Positions 13,701 to 23,530 of a stretch of DNA of 64,000 nucleotides are shown one piece after another. Position numbers and translations under genes: made by a program. Source of the DNA: Callipepla californica brunnescens. Its lineage: Eukaryota > Chordata > Aves > Galliformes > Odontophoridae. Every line of letters begins with the position of its first letter. The stretch's first letter is position 1. The notes beneath the pieces are model-generated. The model was not told the DNA's origin. It ran no database searches and worked only from the letters and a program-made list of their open reading frames with translations. The stretch is from assembly GCA_023055505.1 (NCBI GenBank), contig JALIRH010000026.1:10555591-10619590 (forward strand), read 5' to 3'.

Positions 13701-16700
13701 ATGTGCTATGTTCTGTTTTAGTAAAGAGGTTTTAGAAAATCACTAAAAAGCGAGTGGTGATTCAAATTCCACTTATTCAACTTCACCGCTGCCTAGAAGG
13801 GATATAACCTTTAAGAAAGGATGTTATGTGTGTAGGGCAGGAAGGGAACCCTGATCCCAAAAGAGCAGTTTTCTCTTGATATACATGTTGCTTGAGGAGT
13901 ACTGAGGTATCACCAGGATGACCCTCTGTGCTGCCTCAGCACTGTGTGGGGCTGCAAGGATGATTAGGGGCCTGGAGCATCTCCCTTATGAGCAAAGGCG
14001 GATACCTGGGACTGTTCAGCCTGGAGAAGACTGAGAGGGGATCTAATAAATGCTTTTAAATATCTAAAGTGTCAAGTGGATGGGCCAGGGGTCTTTTCAG
14101 TGGTGCCCAGCAGTAGGACAAGAGGCAATGGGCACAAACTGGAATGTAGAAAGTTCCATGTGAACACAAAGAATAACTTCCTTATGGTGAGAGTGACAGA
14201 GCACTGGCACAGGCTGCCCAGGCAGGTTCTGGAGTCTCCTTCTCTGGAGATATTCGAGATTCATCTGGACGCTTTCCTGTGTGACCTGCTGTAGGGAAGC
14301 TGCTTTAGCAGGGGGTTGGACTAGGAGATCTCCAGAGGTCTCTTCCAACCCCTGCAGTTCTGTGACTGGAGATTCTGCCAGCCAAAGCTATTTTACAGAA
14401 GTTTCACAAACTGGTGTTTCTATAGACAATGAGGAAGGATGGTAAAGAAATCTTTTTTTTTCCTTATTCATCTGCATGTTTTTTCACACTCCGTATTTCT
14501 GATGGAGCTCTGTAGGTCTTGGTAAGGAGGTTTACTTGAGGAGAGCGCAGTCCATGGGAAAACTGGTCATGTCCTCAGGAACTCAGACTAATCTCTACAT
14601 GGATGACTGCTGTGTTGGTTCAAATAGGATCACAGGTTTGCCCTGCAAAGCTTGAAGTATATATAACTAGTACCTGCTGACTTATAACACAGCAAGTTAA
14701 TGAAGTTCCTAAAGAGTTCCTAAAGACATAAAGGAGTCAGAAATCAAACTTTACTATCTGTTTTTTGAAGTATGTTCATGTTCTATGCTTACATCTACTC
14801 ACAGTAAACACATCCTTGTGCTAAGCACAACCAACATGAGATTTGACCCTGAAGCAGTAAAAATTCTGTGCTATAATGACACACTTCTAGGTTTAACATG
14901 AAAACTTAGCCAATTTGTGCTTTTAATGTATCACAGCCTTACAATTTGGCACAGAGGGGTAATGTTTGGGCTGCTTTTTTCTAAATATCATCCTGAAACT
15001 TTTTGGCACACAGAAAAGATAAACAAGAGCTTTGTTCCTATCATGTCACAAGTGCTATATGCTTTGCTCACGGAACAGTTTTTCATTTGAATGTGTCAAG
15101 TAATGCTATGGTGCTGAATGAATAATGTGTTTTCCTCTCTTTTTAAACATGTTATAGCTAATTATTTTTTACCTGTGCAAAAATGCTTTTTCTGTCTGTG
15201 AATGAATTAAGACTTCCCGTGCTGGTGTGGTACTAGTTAGATGTCTGTTTACTATGCTTCACCAGAACCCATCTGTCTTTCCAAAGGGGCATTCCTTCCT
15301 TCTCCTTCTACCTCCATCCCCCATAATTCCCTGTCTTTTTTACCCTTTTCCTCACAAATTAAATCCTCCCAAAAGCCACAACCTCGCTTGCTGGTTCTCC
15401 AGTGTCATACTAATTTTCCTATGACTATTTTTCTCGTTTCTTTGTGATATTCCCAATTCACTCATCCTTCCTACCCCCATTTTTTTTTTTTTTTTACAAT
15501 CGTTGCCCAATTTGTTTCTTTCTTATTTATTTTTTTAACTGAACCTTTTTTGATTTTTGTGAAATCGAGAGCAAGCCTGAAACTCATTTACCATTGTGAT
15601 CAACTGGTGTGAAATCAATTAGAAAATGAACTCTCCAAACACCTTACACTGCTTGAAGGTGAGGTCATTTTTGCAGGTAGCTTTATTGAAGGGATCAACT
15701 CATTTCCATGAGTAATTCAAGCATTGGAAGTTTTACATTTAAAAAGAAAATTCAGTTCAAAATCAAAGCACTTATACAGTAAAATGAGTAGATGAAACAC
15801 TCTCTGCTGTTGAAACAACATTTAAATGTAAGTTAAATAGAGATCACTTAGAAATTAGGCTATTTAAATAAAATCCAGTGATCCCTTTTAACTAGTTTAC
15901 AGTATCTAGACATTGTGAACTCTTTGAAAGTGCCACAGCACCTCTCCGTCAAGCAGTTTGGATGCTTTGATTCCTGTAACAGGGTTTGAAACAAAGGATC
16001 TCACTGTAGTTAGAGTGACAGGAGCACGGTCTCGGTGATGGCAGCAGGTTTCTACGGACATAACCAAGAACAGGATTTGTCCCAAACTCTTACCAGATGC
16101 AGGAGGTCAATTTGGCAAAGGATGCTCCAGGCCAAGTTTACCTTTGATATGATATCATAGGCCTTGACAGAATTCTGCCAGAGACTGACTGCACTGTCCC
16201 TTGTGGAGTTTGAGAGAAACTATGCCGATGTCCTCCACTCTCGCAAAGCTACTTTCAACCAGTGATAAATCTTCTGAAGATGACAAATCCATGTGCACTT
16301 CAGAACCGTAATTCAGAACAAATAGGAAACCTCTAATTTTGGATTATGGAGTGGGGGGATTTACAGATTTGCCTCCAGTGATTTCAAGCCCTGTTCTAGA
16401 ATTCAAAACATTCATGATACCAACAGGAAATATCAACACCACCAACTACTACCTGATTGCAGTTCTTGCCTTGTGATCATATAATTTATTTTTCCACATA
16501 ATGCACCAACCAAACCAGAACACAGTGGTAAGTGTCCTTCCAGCTCTCCATTGGCTTAAAAAGAAAAACTCGAACTTTTCAACCAATCTTTCTTTTTTTT
16601 ATTTTTTATTTTTTTTCCCAAAAGAATGAAATATGTTTTATCCAAACCATTGTATCCACAGGGGGAAAAGGGAAAGAAAGGCAAAAAGGGGCCTAAAGGG

Positions 16701-19700
16701 GAGAAAGGAGAACAGGGTGCTCCTGGATTAGATGCACCTTGCCCATTGGTACGTCTTGCTTGTGTACTGGACAATTGATCATCCTGCTGTAGACTGATGG
16801 AATAAGAAATGAGGGGAGAGGAACAAGCACCACCTAGTGTGCTGTTGCAGTTTTTAATACAGCATTATCTCAAGATCCACATATTAGGAAACAGTTCATT
16901 TTTCAACCTCCTAATTTGGTCTAATATACCAGAGTTAAGGCCTTTGAGCAAGATTGAGTTGTTTGTTTTTTCATTATTTTCTGCTGAATGTTGGAAAAGA
17001 TCCAAATTTGGTGTGGGCCAGAGTCCCTGACCCCACGGGTTGAAACTACACCACTGCTGTGAGCTTGCTCCTCTCACCTCTCTATTGTTATTTGTTTGCT
17101 CCAGCTAAGTCAATACCGAAGGCATTTCCTTGACAGTAACATTGCAAGTTAATCTTTACAAACAGGGATTCCGTGGAATTAAGGGGGAAAAAGGGGAGCC
17201 AGGCCAGCCTGGCCTGGATGGGCTGGATGCCCCTTGCCAATTGGTACAGTATTTCTCTTTCCTACCAACCCTGCATGCGGTTCCTTTGTTTGTAATCAGC
17301 CGTTCTCAATGTAAAGTAATGTATTTCTCAGCCAACTTTACATTACTCACATAACACATGCATGTGCATGAATAAACCAGCTGCTTTGGTGATCGTAACC
17401 ATAAAGAAAGTGCACACCACCCTGCTGATGCCTCAGACCTAACTCTCAGCAGTTTGCTCCCACATCACATGGCAATTTATAAGTTTGCATCCTTCCTATA
17501 TTTTCCCTGAGAATTGTTTGTTATTTTCCTCCCAAAATGCCTACTGCCTTACTGACCCTGAACCCAAGTCTTTGTAGAACCCCAGCACAATCACCACTTC
17601 TAATCAAGTCTGATGACTTCTGTCTGCACTGGCTCAGTTTTAAACCCTAGCCCACCCGAGAGCTACTCCGCACCCAGGACTTCCTTTCAAATCCATGTTG
17701 TTGTGGGTGCACGTTTTCAGGATTTGGCCAAAATGAGTTTTATGTAAAGAATGAGAAAAATATTTCTTAAAATCGCGTCCTTGGTTTCCAGTGAACAAAA
17801 CTGGAGCGTGACTTCTCAGACCTTACACAAGCAGCGACTTTGGTGTCTGGTCTGTTTAAATAGATTTGGAAAGGAAAAGCTTACCTGAAGTTTGTAAGAA
17901 GATAACAGTCTGCTGCCCAAACCCTCACTGTCTTTGTTATTTAATGTCTCCAATTTAATGGTCTTACCCTTGGAACTTACCTCCCTGCAATACACACAAC
18001 ACTTCCCACCCTATGTTAGCATGAATTCAAGTTCCCACCTATACTAAAATTCTACTCGTTGACCCTCTCCCTTGTACCAATCTGGCAACACTGATTTAAT
18101 GGCAAAGTAAGTTTAAATTATTTTCCATTTAAAAACTAAACAGACAAACAGTCCTACATACACATTTTCTGAAGAAGCAAGGAAGAGTTTTGTTTAATCG
18201 TTCATGGTGAAATTTGATCTGCATGTTCTGATACTGTTTGTTGGTTAAGCACGGTTCTCTGAGATGAATGTTAAATCAAGTAAATTGTCTTTCAACTATA
18301 CCTCTTCTAATTTAAGGTCAATGGATTTTAATCTTAAATACATAGTCCACTAAGATTAGTCCATACTCCATTTTGTTTGCTTCCACTTAATGGTAACCAT
18401 ATCTCATGTATTTTGTTGGGGATAATCAAGCATGCCTTTGTAATTTAAAAATGTTTCTGTCTCTTTAATATCATTTATATCTGGAGGCTCACTAACAATT
18501 GGTGATGAATGAAAATAGATTTCATTTATAGGTCCTTACCATAATAAGCTGCTAAGTAAGCAGCATGGTTGCTTGCTTTAGGCAGCAGGCCGTTCCCATC
18601 AGATTACATGGATGCACAAGCAAGAATTTTCATTAATCACTATCTTTGTGTGCAAATCCACATAAGAAGTGTTACTATTCTTTATTCTAAAAACATTGAA
18701 AGACCTGACCTTTTTGTCTATGTGATATGTGCTCCTAATTCTGTGTGTATAACTCTCTGATGGTTAAGCTCTATGCAGCTATGTAAACTGGAATTAGTTC
18801 TACGAAAACCTGCGCTACCAAGGTCAAGAATTGGTCTGATCTTGCTGGGTCCATAGAAATGTGTGGAAGTAGGGTTGTGACAGAAGAGAAATGGTGTGAC
18901 ACTCACTAGCCCCAGCACCGGTGTTCTCTGCTGTGTCACTCAGGACTGTTCAGACATTAAGATTTTGCTGTTTCATTCAAAGCTAAGACTGAAAGGGAAC
19001 AGAACAGATCCTTGCCGAATCTGAGTCTTGCTATCTTATCACTGAAATAACTTTGTATAGGGGCCCAGAAAAAGCAATACCCTCCAGATAAAAGTGATAA
19101 TGGTTTTTGCTTATTGATCTCGTACATTCAGCTGTAGATTGTTGTGAATGACAGATTATATTTAAAATAACAAGTTGCTCTGACAATAGAAGAGTGATTG
19201 AAGTGTTCTTGCAATTAGATAAATGTTAAAAATGGTTTAGAAAAAAGCATCTCTGTGTCAAGAGAGGCATGTATGTATTTGCAGGGTAAACCACCCCTCC
19301 TTCGGCTTTTTCTTCACCTTGAGAGCAAGAGAAATGGAGTTAGGAAGTGGTAGCTGCCTGTTAGAGAAAAAGACAAAGCTGCTCCAGCTGTTATGACAGA
19401 TATAGACAAAATAACTGTGCTATCAAATTTAACTGCATTCTTTTTATTTTTCTCCTCCCATGGAAACAGGGTCCTGATGGATTACCAATGCCTGGCTGTT
19501 GGCAAAAGGTAGGATGGGTAGAGCTGTTCTCCCCAGGGCAGCATGTCCCTGTCACAGTCACACTGAGCAATACTTCAGAGCCTCTTAGACTTCATGACAT
19601 ATGCAGCAATGCAAAATAAGACCACTCTGGAACTGTAGTTGGTGCGATGAGGTTGTAATGTATATGGAAGTAGTATCTCGTTGAAGCGGTATTTTAGAAA

Positions 19701-20222
19701 CAGCTGGCATTAGATTTCTGGAATGTCTAAAACGTTTTTGTATGAAGAGTTGCACATCCTTTAGTTTCAGCACATGGCTGCTGCCCCCAGTTCTTCATAA
19801 AAACTCATGCATAGGGTGTTTTTATCCAATATTTACTTTGCTCTATTCCAGTACTATTTTTCAGGGAAACCTGAAATGCATCCTGCCCTACTCTGCCTTA
19901 CCTTTCCATTTGTTATGTTTTATACTAATGATAATTGTGTAATTAGTGATATTGTTTTTATACTAATGTTAGCAGCAGCTTTTTTCTTAGAGCAGATTTA
20001 ACGTAGACGGTGCTAGTTTTAAAAACAGAGTACTCAGAGTAAAGGTGTCGGAGAAAAAAAACTTGAAAAACAAAGCCAAAGTGAAATCCTGGCTGCATTT
20101 ATTGCTGAAGAGTCGCTGGTGCTACTCTTAAAATTTTGCCATGTCTATGTATTTGAAACAGAAATCAGAAATGCTGGTTTACTAACCTGATCAATCTGTG
20201 TCTCTTTTTGTCTCTGCAGTGA
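1714..20222 (+). CDS. COL25A1: COL25A1, 3' part (collagen alpha-1(XXV) chain), spliced, 5' end outside window
   Basis: Spliced CDS made of exons 1714-1764, 2121-2147, 4090-4170, 5434-5469, 6291-6344, 10883-10936, 12076-12102, 12817-12870, then 16662-16748 and/or 17166-17243, then 19470-19508 and stop 20220-20222. Every exon is a multiple of three and, apart from the first, starts with a Gly codon directly after AG, so all junctions are phase 0. With one of the two alternative exons the window encodes 167 or 170 residues. The repeats end in a non-collagenous tail with two cysteines (LDAPCQL, then PMPGCWQK), as known for the transmembrane collagens XIII, XXIII and XXV. The order of motifs ([34 protein letters not shown]) matches collagen XXV as I remember it. 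The family is a type II membrane collagen, shed by furin, made by neurons, found in amyloid plaques and needed for motor innervation. The transmembrane segment and furin site lie upstream of the window. COL13A1 and COL23A1 are the alternatives; the ETNPPL neighbour argues for COL25A1. Confidence 0.95.
2121..2147 (+). CDS. COL25A1: COL25A1 exon B (Gly-X-Y)
   Basis: TATTTTCAG acceptor and AAG|GTAAAT donor bound 27 nt that encode GPHGLPGPK, three perfect triplets. It is phase 0 at both ends. Confidence 0.93.
2148..4089 (+). other. COL25A1: COL25A1 intron, nothing else recognised
   Basis: AT-rich intron of 1.9 kb. It contains overlapping spurious reading frames around 2430-2740 on both strands, without collagen character or good splice sites. 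No repeat family was recognised. Confidence 0.7.
4090..4170 (+). CDS. COL25A1: COL25A1 exon C (Gly-X-Y)
   Basis: ACATTTAG acceptor and CCA|GTAAGT donor bound 81 nt, or nine uninterrupted triplets from [10 protein letters not shown] to GPLGLP. It is rich in charged KGE, KGD and DR triplets. Confidence 0.95.
4171..5433 (+). other. COL25A1: COL25A1 intron with homopolymer cluster
   Basis: Intron of 1.26 kb. Its middle has A, C and T homopolymers, followed by a locally GC-richer patch at about 4730-4880. No exon is recognised. Confidence 0.7.
4644..4725. repeat. Poly-C / poly-T low-complexity tract
   Basis: A C-rich run at 4646-4680, almost pure C with a few T, G and A interruptions, is followed about 30 bases later by a T run at 4709-4722. 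An A run precedes it at about 4591-4600. The C run reads as G-runs on the minus strand, so it could form a G-quadruplex or i-motif. Such tracts are also prone to sequencing error. Confidence 0.85.
5434..5469 (+). CDS. COL25A1: COL25A1 exon D (Gly-X-Y)
   Basis: CCCCACAG acceptor and CGG|GTGAGT donor bound 36 nt that encode [12 protein letters not shown]. It is in phase with exon C. Confidence 0.94.
5470..6290 (+). other. COL25A1: COL25A1 intron, nothing else recognised
   Basis: A 0.8-kb intron between exons D and E. Overlapping reading frames in its first 350 bases on both strands show no family resemblance and are taken as chance. Confidence 0.7.
6291..6344 (+). CDS. COL25A1: COL25A1 exon E (Gly-X-Y)
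   Basis: CCCTTCACAG acceptor and AGA|GTAAGT donor bound 54 nt, the classic collagen exon size, that encode [18 protein letters not shown]. Confidence 0.95.
6345..10882 (+). other. COL25A1: COL25A1 large intron (4.5 kb) with possible conserved non-coding blocks
   Basis: This is the largest intron in the window. No exon or transposon was recognised. It holds T runs near 7120-7138 and 8921-8931 and an A run near 8291-8304. Two stretches (about 10030-10330 and 10470-10690) carry homeodomain-like TAATTAATTAATA and look less random than their surroundings. That they are enhancers is only inference. Confidence 0.6.
10883..10936 (+). CDS. COL25A1: COL25A1 exon F (Gly-X-Y)
   Basis: TTTTCTTAG acceptor and CCT|GTAAGT donor bound 54 nt that encode [18 protein letters not shown]. 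The GPRGPYGLP segment is a good marker of collagen XXV. Confidence 0.95.
10937..12075 (+). other. COL25A1: COL25A1 intron, nothing else recognised
   Basis: A 1.1-kb intron. No repeat or RNA gene was recognised, and reading frames on either strand look like chance. Confidence 0.7.
12076..12102 (+). CDS. COL25A1: COL25A1 exon G (Gly-X-Y)
   Basis: TTCTTTGGCAG acceptor and GAT|GTAAGT donor bound 27 nt that encode GKDGEPGLD. Confidence 0.94.
12103..12816 (+). other. COL25A1: COL25A1 intron with poly-A run
   Basis: A 0.7-kb intron with an A run of about 20 bases near 12492-12511. Nothing else was recognised. Confidence 0.7.
12817..12870 (+). CDS. COL25A1: COL25A1 exon H (Gly-X-Y)
   Basis: TTTTTATAG acceptor bounds 54 nt that encode [18 protein letters not shown]. 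The donor is AAG|GTGACC, weaker than its neighbours because it lacks the usual A-A/G-G-T after GT. Alternative exons I and J follow this weak donor. Confidence 0.94.
12871..16661 (+). other. COL25A1: COL25A1 intron (3.8 kb) with CR1 insertion
   Basis: The intron contains a sense CR1 copy and low-complexity A/T runs (about 13540-13580, 15480-15497 and 16590-16620). No collagen exon was found between H and I, and the H sequence joins I or J without a gap in frame. Confidence 0.7.
13951..14370 (+). mobile_element. CR1 LINE 3' fragment, sense
   Basis: This is the longest repeat here. Landmarks in CR1 order are GGGGCCTGGAGCATCTCCCT, CTGTTCAGCCTGGAGAAGA, GACAGAGCACTGGCACAGGC and GGGGGTTGGACTAGGAGATC, ending in TTCTGTGACTGG. 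It covers the last part of the reverse transcriptase ORF and the 3' UTR, is 5'-truncated, and carries many substitutions and stops. Confidence 0.95.
16662..16748 (+). CDS. COL25A1: COL25A1 exon I, alternative C-terminal exon 1 (lysine-rich)
   Basis: TATCCACAG acceptor and TTG|GTACGT donor bound 87 nt (29 codons). It begins with a lysine cluster, [18 protein letters not shown] (seven Lys, three Glu), and ends LDAPCPL, the start of the C-terminal non-collagenous domain with its first cysteine. It duplicates the role of exon J and resembles the C-terminus of collagen XIII. It can join exon K in frame. Whether it is used together with J or instead of it needs transcripts; instead is likelier because both carry the same LDAPCxL boundary. 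Confidence 0.9.
16749..17165 (+). other. COL25A1: COL25A1 short intron between the duplicated exons
   Basis: Only 417 bases separate exons I and J. The intron holds no recognised repeat. It begins GTACGT, as do the bases after exon J up to the sixth (GTACAG). Confidence 0.75.
17166..17243 (+). CDS. COL25A1: COL25A1 exon J, alternative C-terminal exon 2
   Basis: TTTACAAACAG acceptor and TTG|GTACAG donor bound 78 nt (26 codons). It begins [16 protein letters not shown] and ends [11 protein letters not shown]. Joined after exon H it gives GEKGEK-GFRG, and before exon K PCQL-GPDGLP, both in frame. Compared with exon I the basic cluster is missing and the exon is close to neutral or slightly acidic. 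Confidence 0.93.
17244..19469 (+). other. COL25A1: COL25A1 intron, nothing else recognised
   Basis: A 2.2-kb AT-rich intron. I looked for a further cysteine-containing C-terminal exon and found none. No transposon was recognised. Confidence 0.7.
19470..19508 (+). CDS. COL25A1: COL25A1 exon K, last coding exon (C-terminal NC domain)
   Basis: GGAAACAG acceptor and AAG|GTAGGA donor bound 39 nt that encode [13 protein letters not shown], the C-terminus of the chain with the second cysteine. There is no stop in the exon; the next exon opens with TGA. If the intron were retained, the frame would stay open for 36 more codons, to TAA at 19617-19619. Confidence 0.95.
19509..20219 (+). other. COL25A1: COL25A1 final intron
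   Basis: A 0.7-kb intron that ends in a good polypyrimidine tract, TCTCTTTTTGTCTCTGCAG. Nothing else was recognised. Confidence 0.75.
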
Positions 20223-20250
20223 TGAATCTAACCTTACGAGCATGAAGTTG

Positions 20251-20258
20251 TGTATATA
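20251..20258 (+). promoter_or_regulatory. Candidate Pumilio response element in 3' UTR
   Basis: TGTATATA fits the UGUANAUA consensus bound by Pumilio proteins. It lies 28 bases after the stop codon. A second match, TGTAAATA, is at 25784-25791. An 8-mer match is weak evidence alone. Confidence 0.35.
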
Positions 20259-22314
20259 GTGCTCCACTTTTTGTATTTATAGTTGAAAATGAAAAATTTG
20301 GTTTTACAAGTCTGAGAGATGTTTACATGTAGCTGCTTCTACTTGTTTGCAATAGTCCATGTGTACATCTTTTTTCACTTACATCTGCAGTTAGATGATG
20401 CATAACTGCAGGACAAACCTGCAAAGATTCTCTCTCTAGAGATATCTATACAGAGATCAATAATAGAAATCTGATAACTTGTGTAAATTCTTGTATTTTG
20501 GCTTGTGGACCTGCATGGACAATGAGTGCCATGAACTAGTTTACAAAATTGTGACCAAATAAGAGCTAAATGCTATGAAATGTACTGTACCAGCTGCCAT
20601 TGGAGTTTACTGACTTGGCTTCCATGTCCATCTTAAACACTTCACTGATCCATGCCACCACATCTGCTTCTACAGACTAAAAGCATGACTTTGTGTGCCA
20701 AACCTGCTTGTTGTGTGATCACGTCACATGCTAAATGGCTGCTCACGGTGACCTTTGATTCTGAATTGTTTCCTTTTGTCATCTCAAGGGAGTCACACCA
20801 TGGCTTATTGCTAAAAAGAGATAAAGCAGAGGAGGATAGAAAGAGGCCTTGAATTTTTGGGGAACACAGTTCCGGCTGCAGGTGGATGGCCTCCAGTCTT
20901 GTGGGTCCCGCCTGTCAACCAGCATCGGTTTGCCTTGCACTGCTCGCAGTCATGAAGACATTCGCGATAGGCCCTGTCGAGTGCTTAATCAAGGAGGAGG
21001 AAAGTTTGAAGAAGAAACCACGCTTCTCTGTGGGTTGTTTGGAAAGGTTACAGAGATGCTGCGGGGATCGCCTGAGACCAGAAGCTTCTCAGCCTTACTC
21101 AAGGATTGGCACAGCCTGTGCTGCGTTTGTTGTGTTTGGGGACCGCTGAAGGAAAAAGCATCCTTGAGACAGGGACGAATTGGAACATCCTCCCTGGGAG
21201 GATAATAGAACTGACCAGATCCGTGCGTACCATGGTGTGGTTTTCAGGTGATGCAATTTAAATTACATAAAACTAGCTGAACTTCTCTGCAGAATTCTGG
21301 AAGCTATGGTTAGTTTTTTCTGTAACTGTTGCCATGAAGGATACGTTTCAATAATCTATTCAACATTTGTGGTGTTGGCATTGAAGAAAATACTTCAAGT
21401 CACACGTTCATCTTGTTTCAGTATTAACATTTTTTTTTTCTTTAAGATCTTTAAAGCCTTTAAATGTAAGAAAGAAAAGAGTTTATTTTTGTTTCGCAGG
21501 CTGACTTATTCACCTTGTTCTTTTTCTGCTGTTGCGATGACCTTAGTGGACACTGTCACCCATAAAACATTGGAGAGAAATAAGTCTGTGATGACCGCTG
21601 CACATGTCATCATGCCGCCCTGCTCCAGCTGTGGTTATTTCTCCCCTTCTGTTCAGGTGATGAAGTTTCTAGAGGTACATTGGAAAAGTTTTCCTTCTCT
21701 GTGTTTTTTATTACTAGAAATACTTAATTCGTGCACATTTGTATAGTTTTTGCCTCAAGGGTGTTGGTTTTTTTTTTTTTTCCAGTTTTGAGTCTTCATA
21801 TGGTGCACTGTAGTTGGAGAGACTAGTCTGAGAGATGGTGCCATATTTGACAGATGGAAATTCTTTTTTATATCACTTCACTTTCTAGTAGATAGTAGGA
21901 TGATCACAAACTTTTTTAGTTACTTTTCTGAGTGTTGTCTTTCATATGTAGACCAAAACTAAAATCGAGGAAGGCAGCCTGTCTCCATCCATGTGTGGGC
22001 ATCTTGCCCTCTTGGAATACACGTTTTTTCTTGCTCAGTCATTTCTAAGTTGTGAAGATGGGGACCTGCTGTAAGTTGCACTTTTCGACTGGCTTTTCAA
22101 TATCAGATCGATACATAGCCACTAAAATGGTGTCTTTCACTCTGATAAACATTTATTGCCATCCTGGTGTATCAGAGACAAAAGCAGATTTTCTTGGGGG
22201 TAGAAATCTTTCACAGGTTTTTTTTTTTGTTTTGTTTTGTTTTTTAAGAAAAATTATTTTATTGGCCTCTATCTAATAGTACCTTACTAACCATGACAAA
22301 ATTCCAACATTATT

Positions 22315-22368
22315 TGTGTGTATATGTATACATAATATAACATATATATATTTATATATATATTTACA
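22315..22368. repeat. TA-rich microsatellite
   Basis: GTGTGTATATGTATACATAATATAACATATATATATTTATATATATATTTAC is an impure TG/TA tract inside the likely COL25A1 3' UTR. Confidence 0.85.
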
Positions 22369-23511
22369 GCTCAATTCCATCTTTCAAACATTAAGATATA
22401 TATAAGTTGTCACATATATGAGGAAAAATACTTTCATTTGCTTAAACTTTCAGAAATGCGAGTAGGAATCTATTTGAATAATTAGATTTACAAGAATAGA
22501 AGCCTTCACGTGTCATAGATTCATGTTAACAGAGTGCTACAGCACTAATGTGAGCAAGGGTCTTCCCACAGAGGGGACGAGAGGAACATCACGTATAAAT
22601 AAGGATTGATTTTTTTATCAGATTGCTTCTGCTTTCTTAAGAATTGCTGTCTCAAAAAGGCAGCGCTGAGGAGCAAGCTGCTCTCCTGACAAGGAGCAGC
22701 TCCTTACGCCTATGCCCTGACTTGGCGTGGTTTGGGCTATCTATATTACAGATGTCAAGACAAGCAGTTACATGTTTTTATAAAATATCAAATATTGGCA
22801 ATCATACGTTAAGATCAGATTTTTGAAAGGTCCCTCTGAGTATTCAAATGCAAAATAAAAGTAGGATGTTTATTATTTGGCTAGACATCCTTTGGCAATG
22901 CCATATTGAGAGTGTCTACAAACACAACGTACTTATTTTCAGAAACAGCAACAGAAAGAGCTATGCATTTGCATGCTGTCATTAGCACTTTGATATTTTT
23001 TTAAATTTGTGTATCTATATTTTTAAACTGTCCTGATAGCATCCATTTCTATGTGCTTCAATAAAGCCAGCAGAACTTTGGTTCACAGTTTCTTCATTCA
23101 GGAAATAAGTCAAAACTCATTTCTCCTCAAACTCCTTGACAGTGAGACCCCACTGATGAAACACTAAAGCACCTTTAACTCACTTTCTCTTCTGTCTTGC
23201 AAAATGATTTCTTTCTTTAACTCCTGCCACGTAGGAATAAGGAATACTGTTGTGGTTTTTCTGGTTGCAATTTTGTTTGTTTCTTTTTTTTCTTTTTTTT
23301 TTTTTTCCAATGATCTAATTTAACTTTTTAAAGCCTATTGTTCATTGTCATGGAAAGTTCATTCCATATAGAAGACCATGGCGAATAGCAGATAATTTCA
23401 GAGGTTAAACTGATTTGAGGCTAAGATTTGCATAAAATGTTTGAATATTTGCGTCTTGAAAGGTTTACTTGAAATGAAACCTCATAGTATCTAGAAAAGT
23501 TGTGTTCAGTG

Positions 23512-23530
23512 AAAAAAAAAAAAAAAAAAA
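23512..23530. repeat. Poly-A run
   Basis: Nineteen A residues, then GAAAAAGGG. It is genomic, inside the proposed 3' UTR, so it could cause internal priming of oligo-dT. Confidence 0.85.

Noticed and set aside
17244..19469. A third cysteine-containing C-terminal exon, as in collagen XIII-type endings
   Set aside because: No splice-bounded reading frame of that type was found; exon K serves both alternative exons.
20849..21746. Open frames of 118 and 146 codons after the COL25A1 stop
   Set aside because: They have no recognised domain, lie in the expected 3' UTR, and show no splice or start context that suggests translation.
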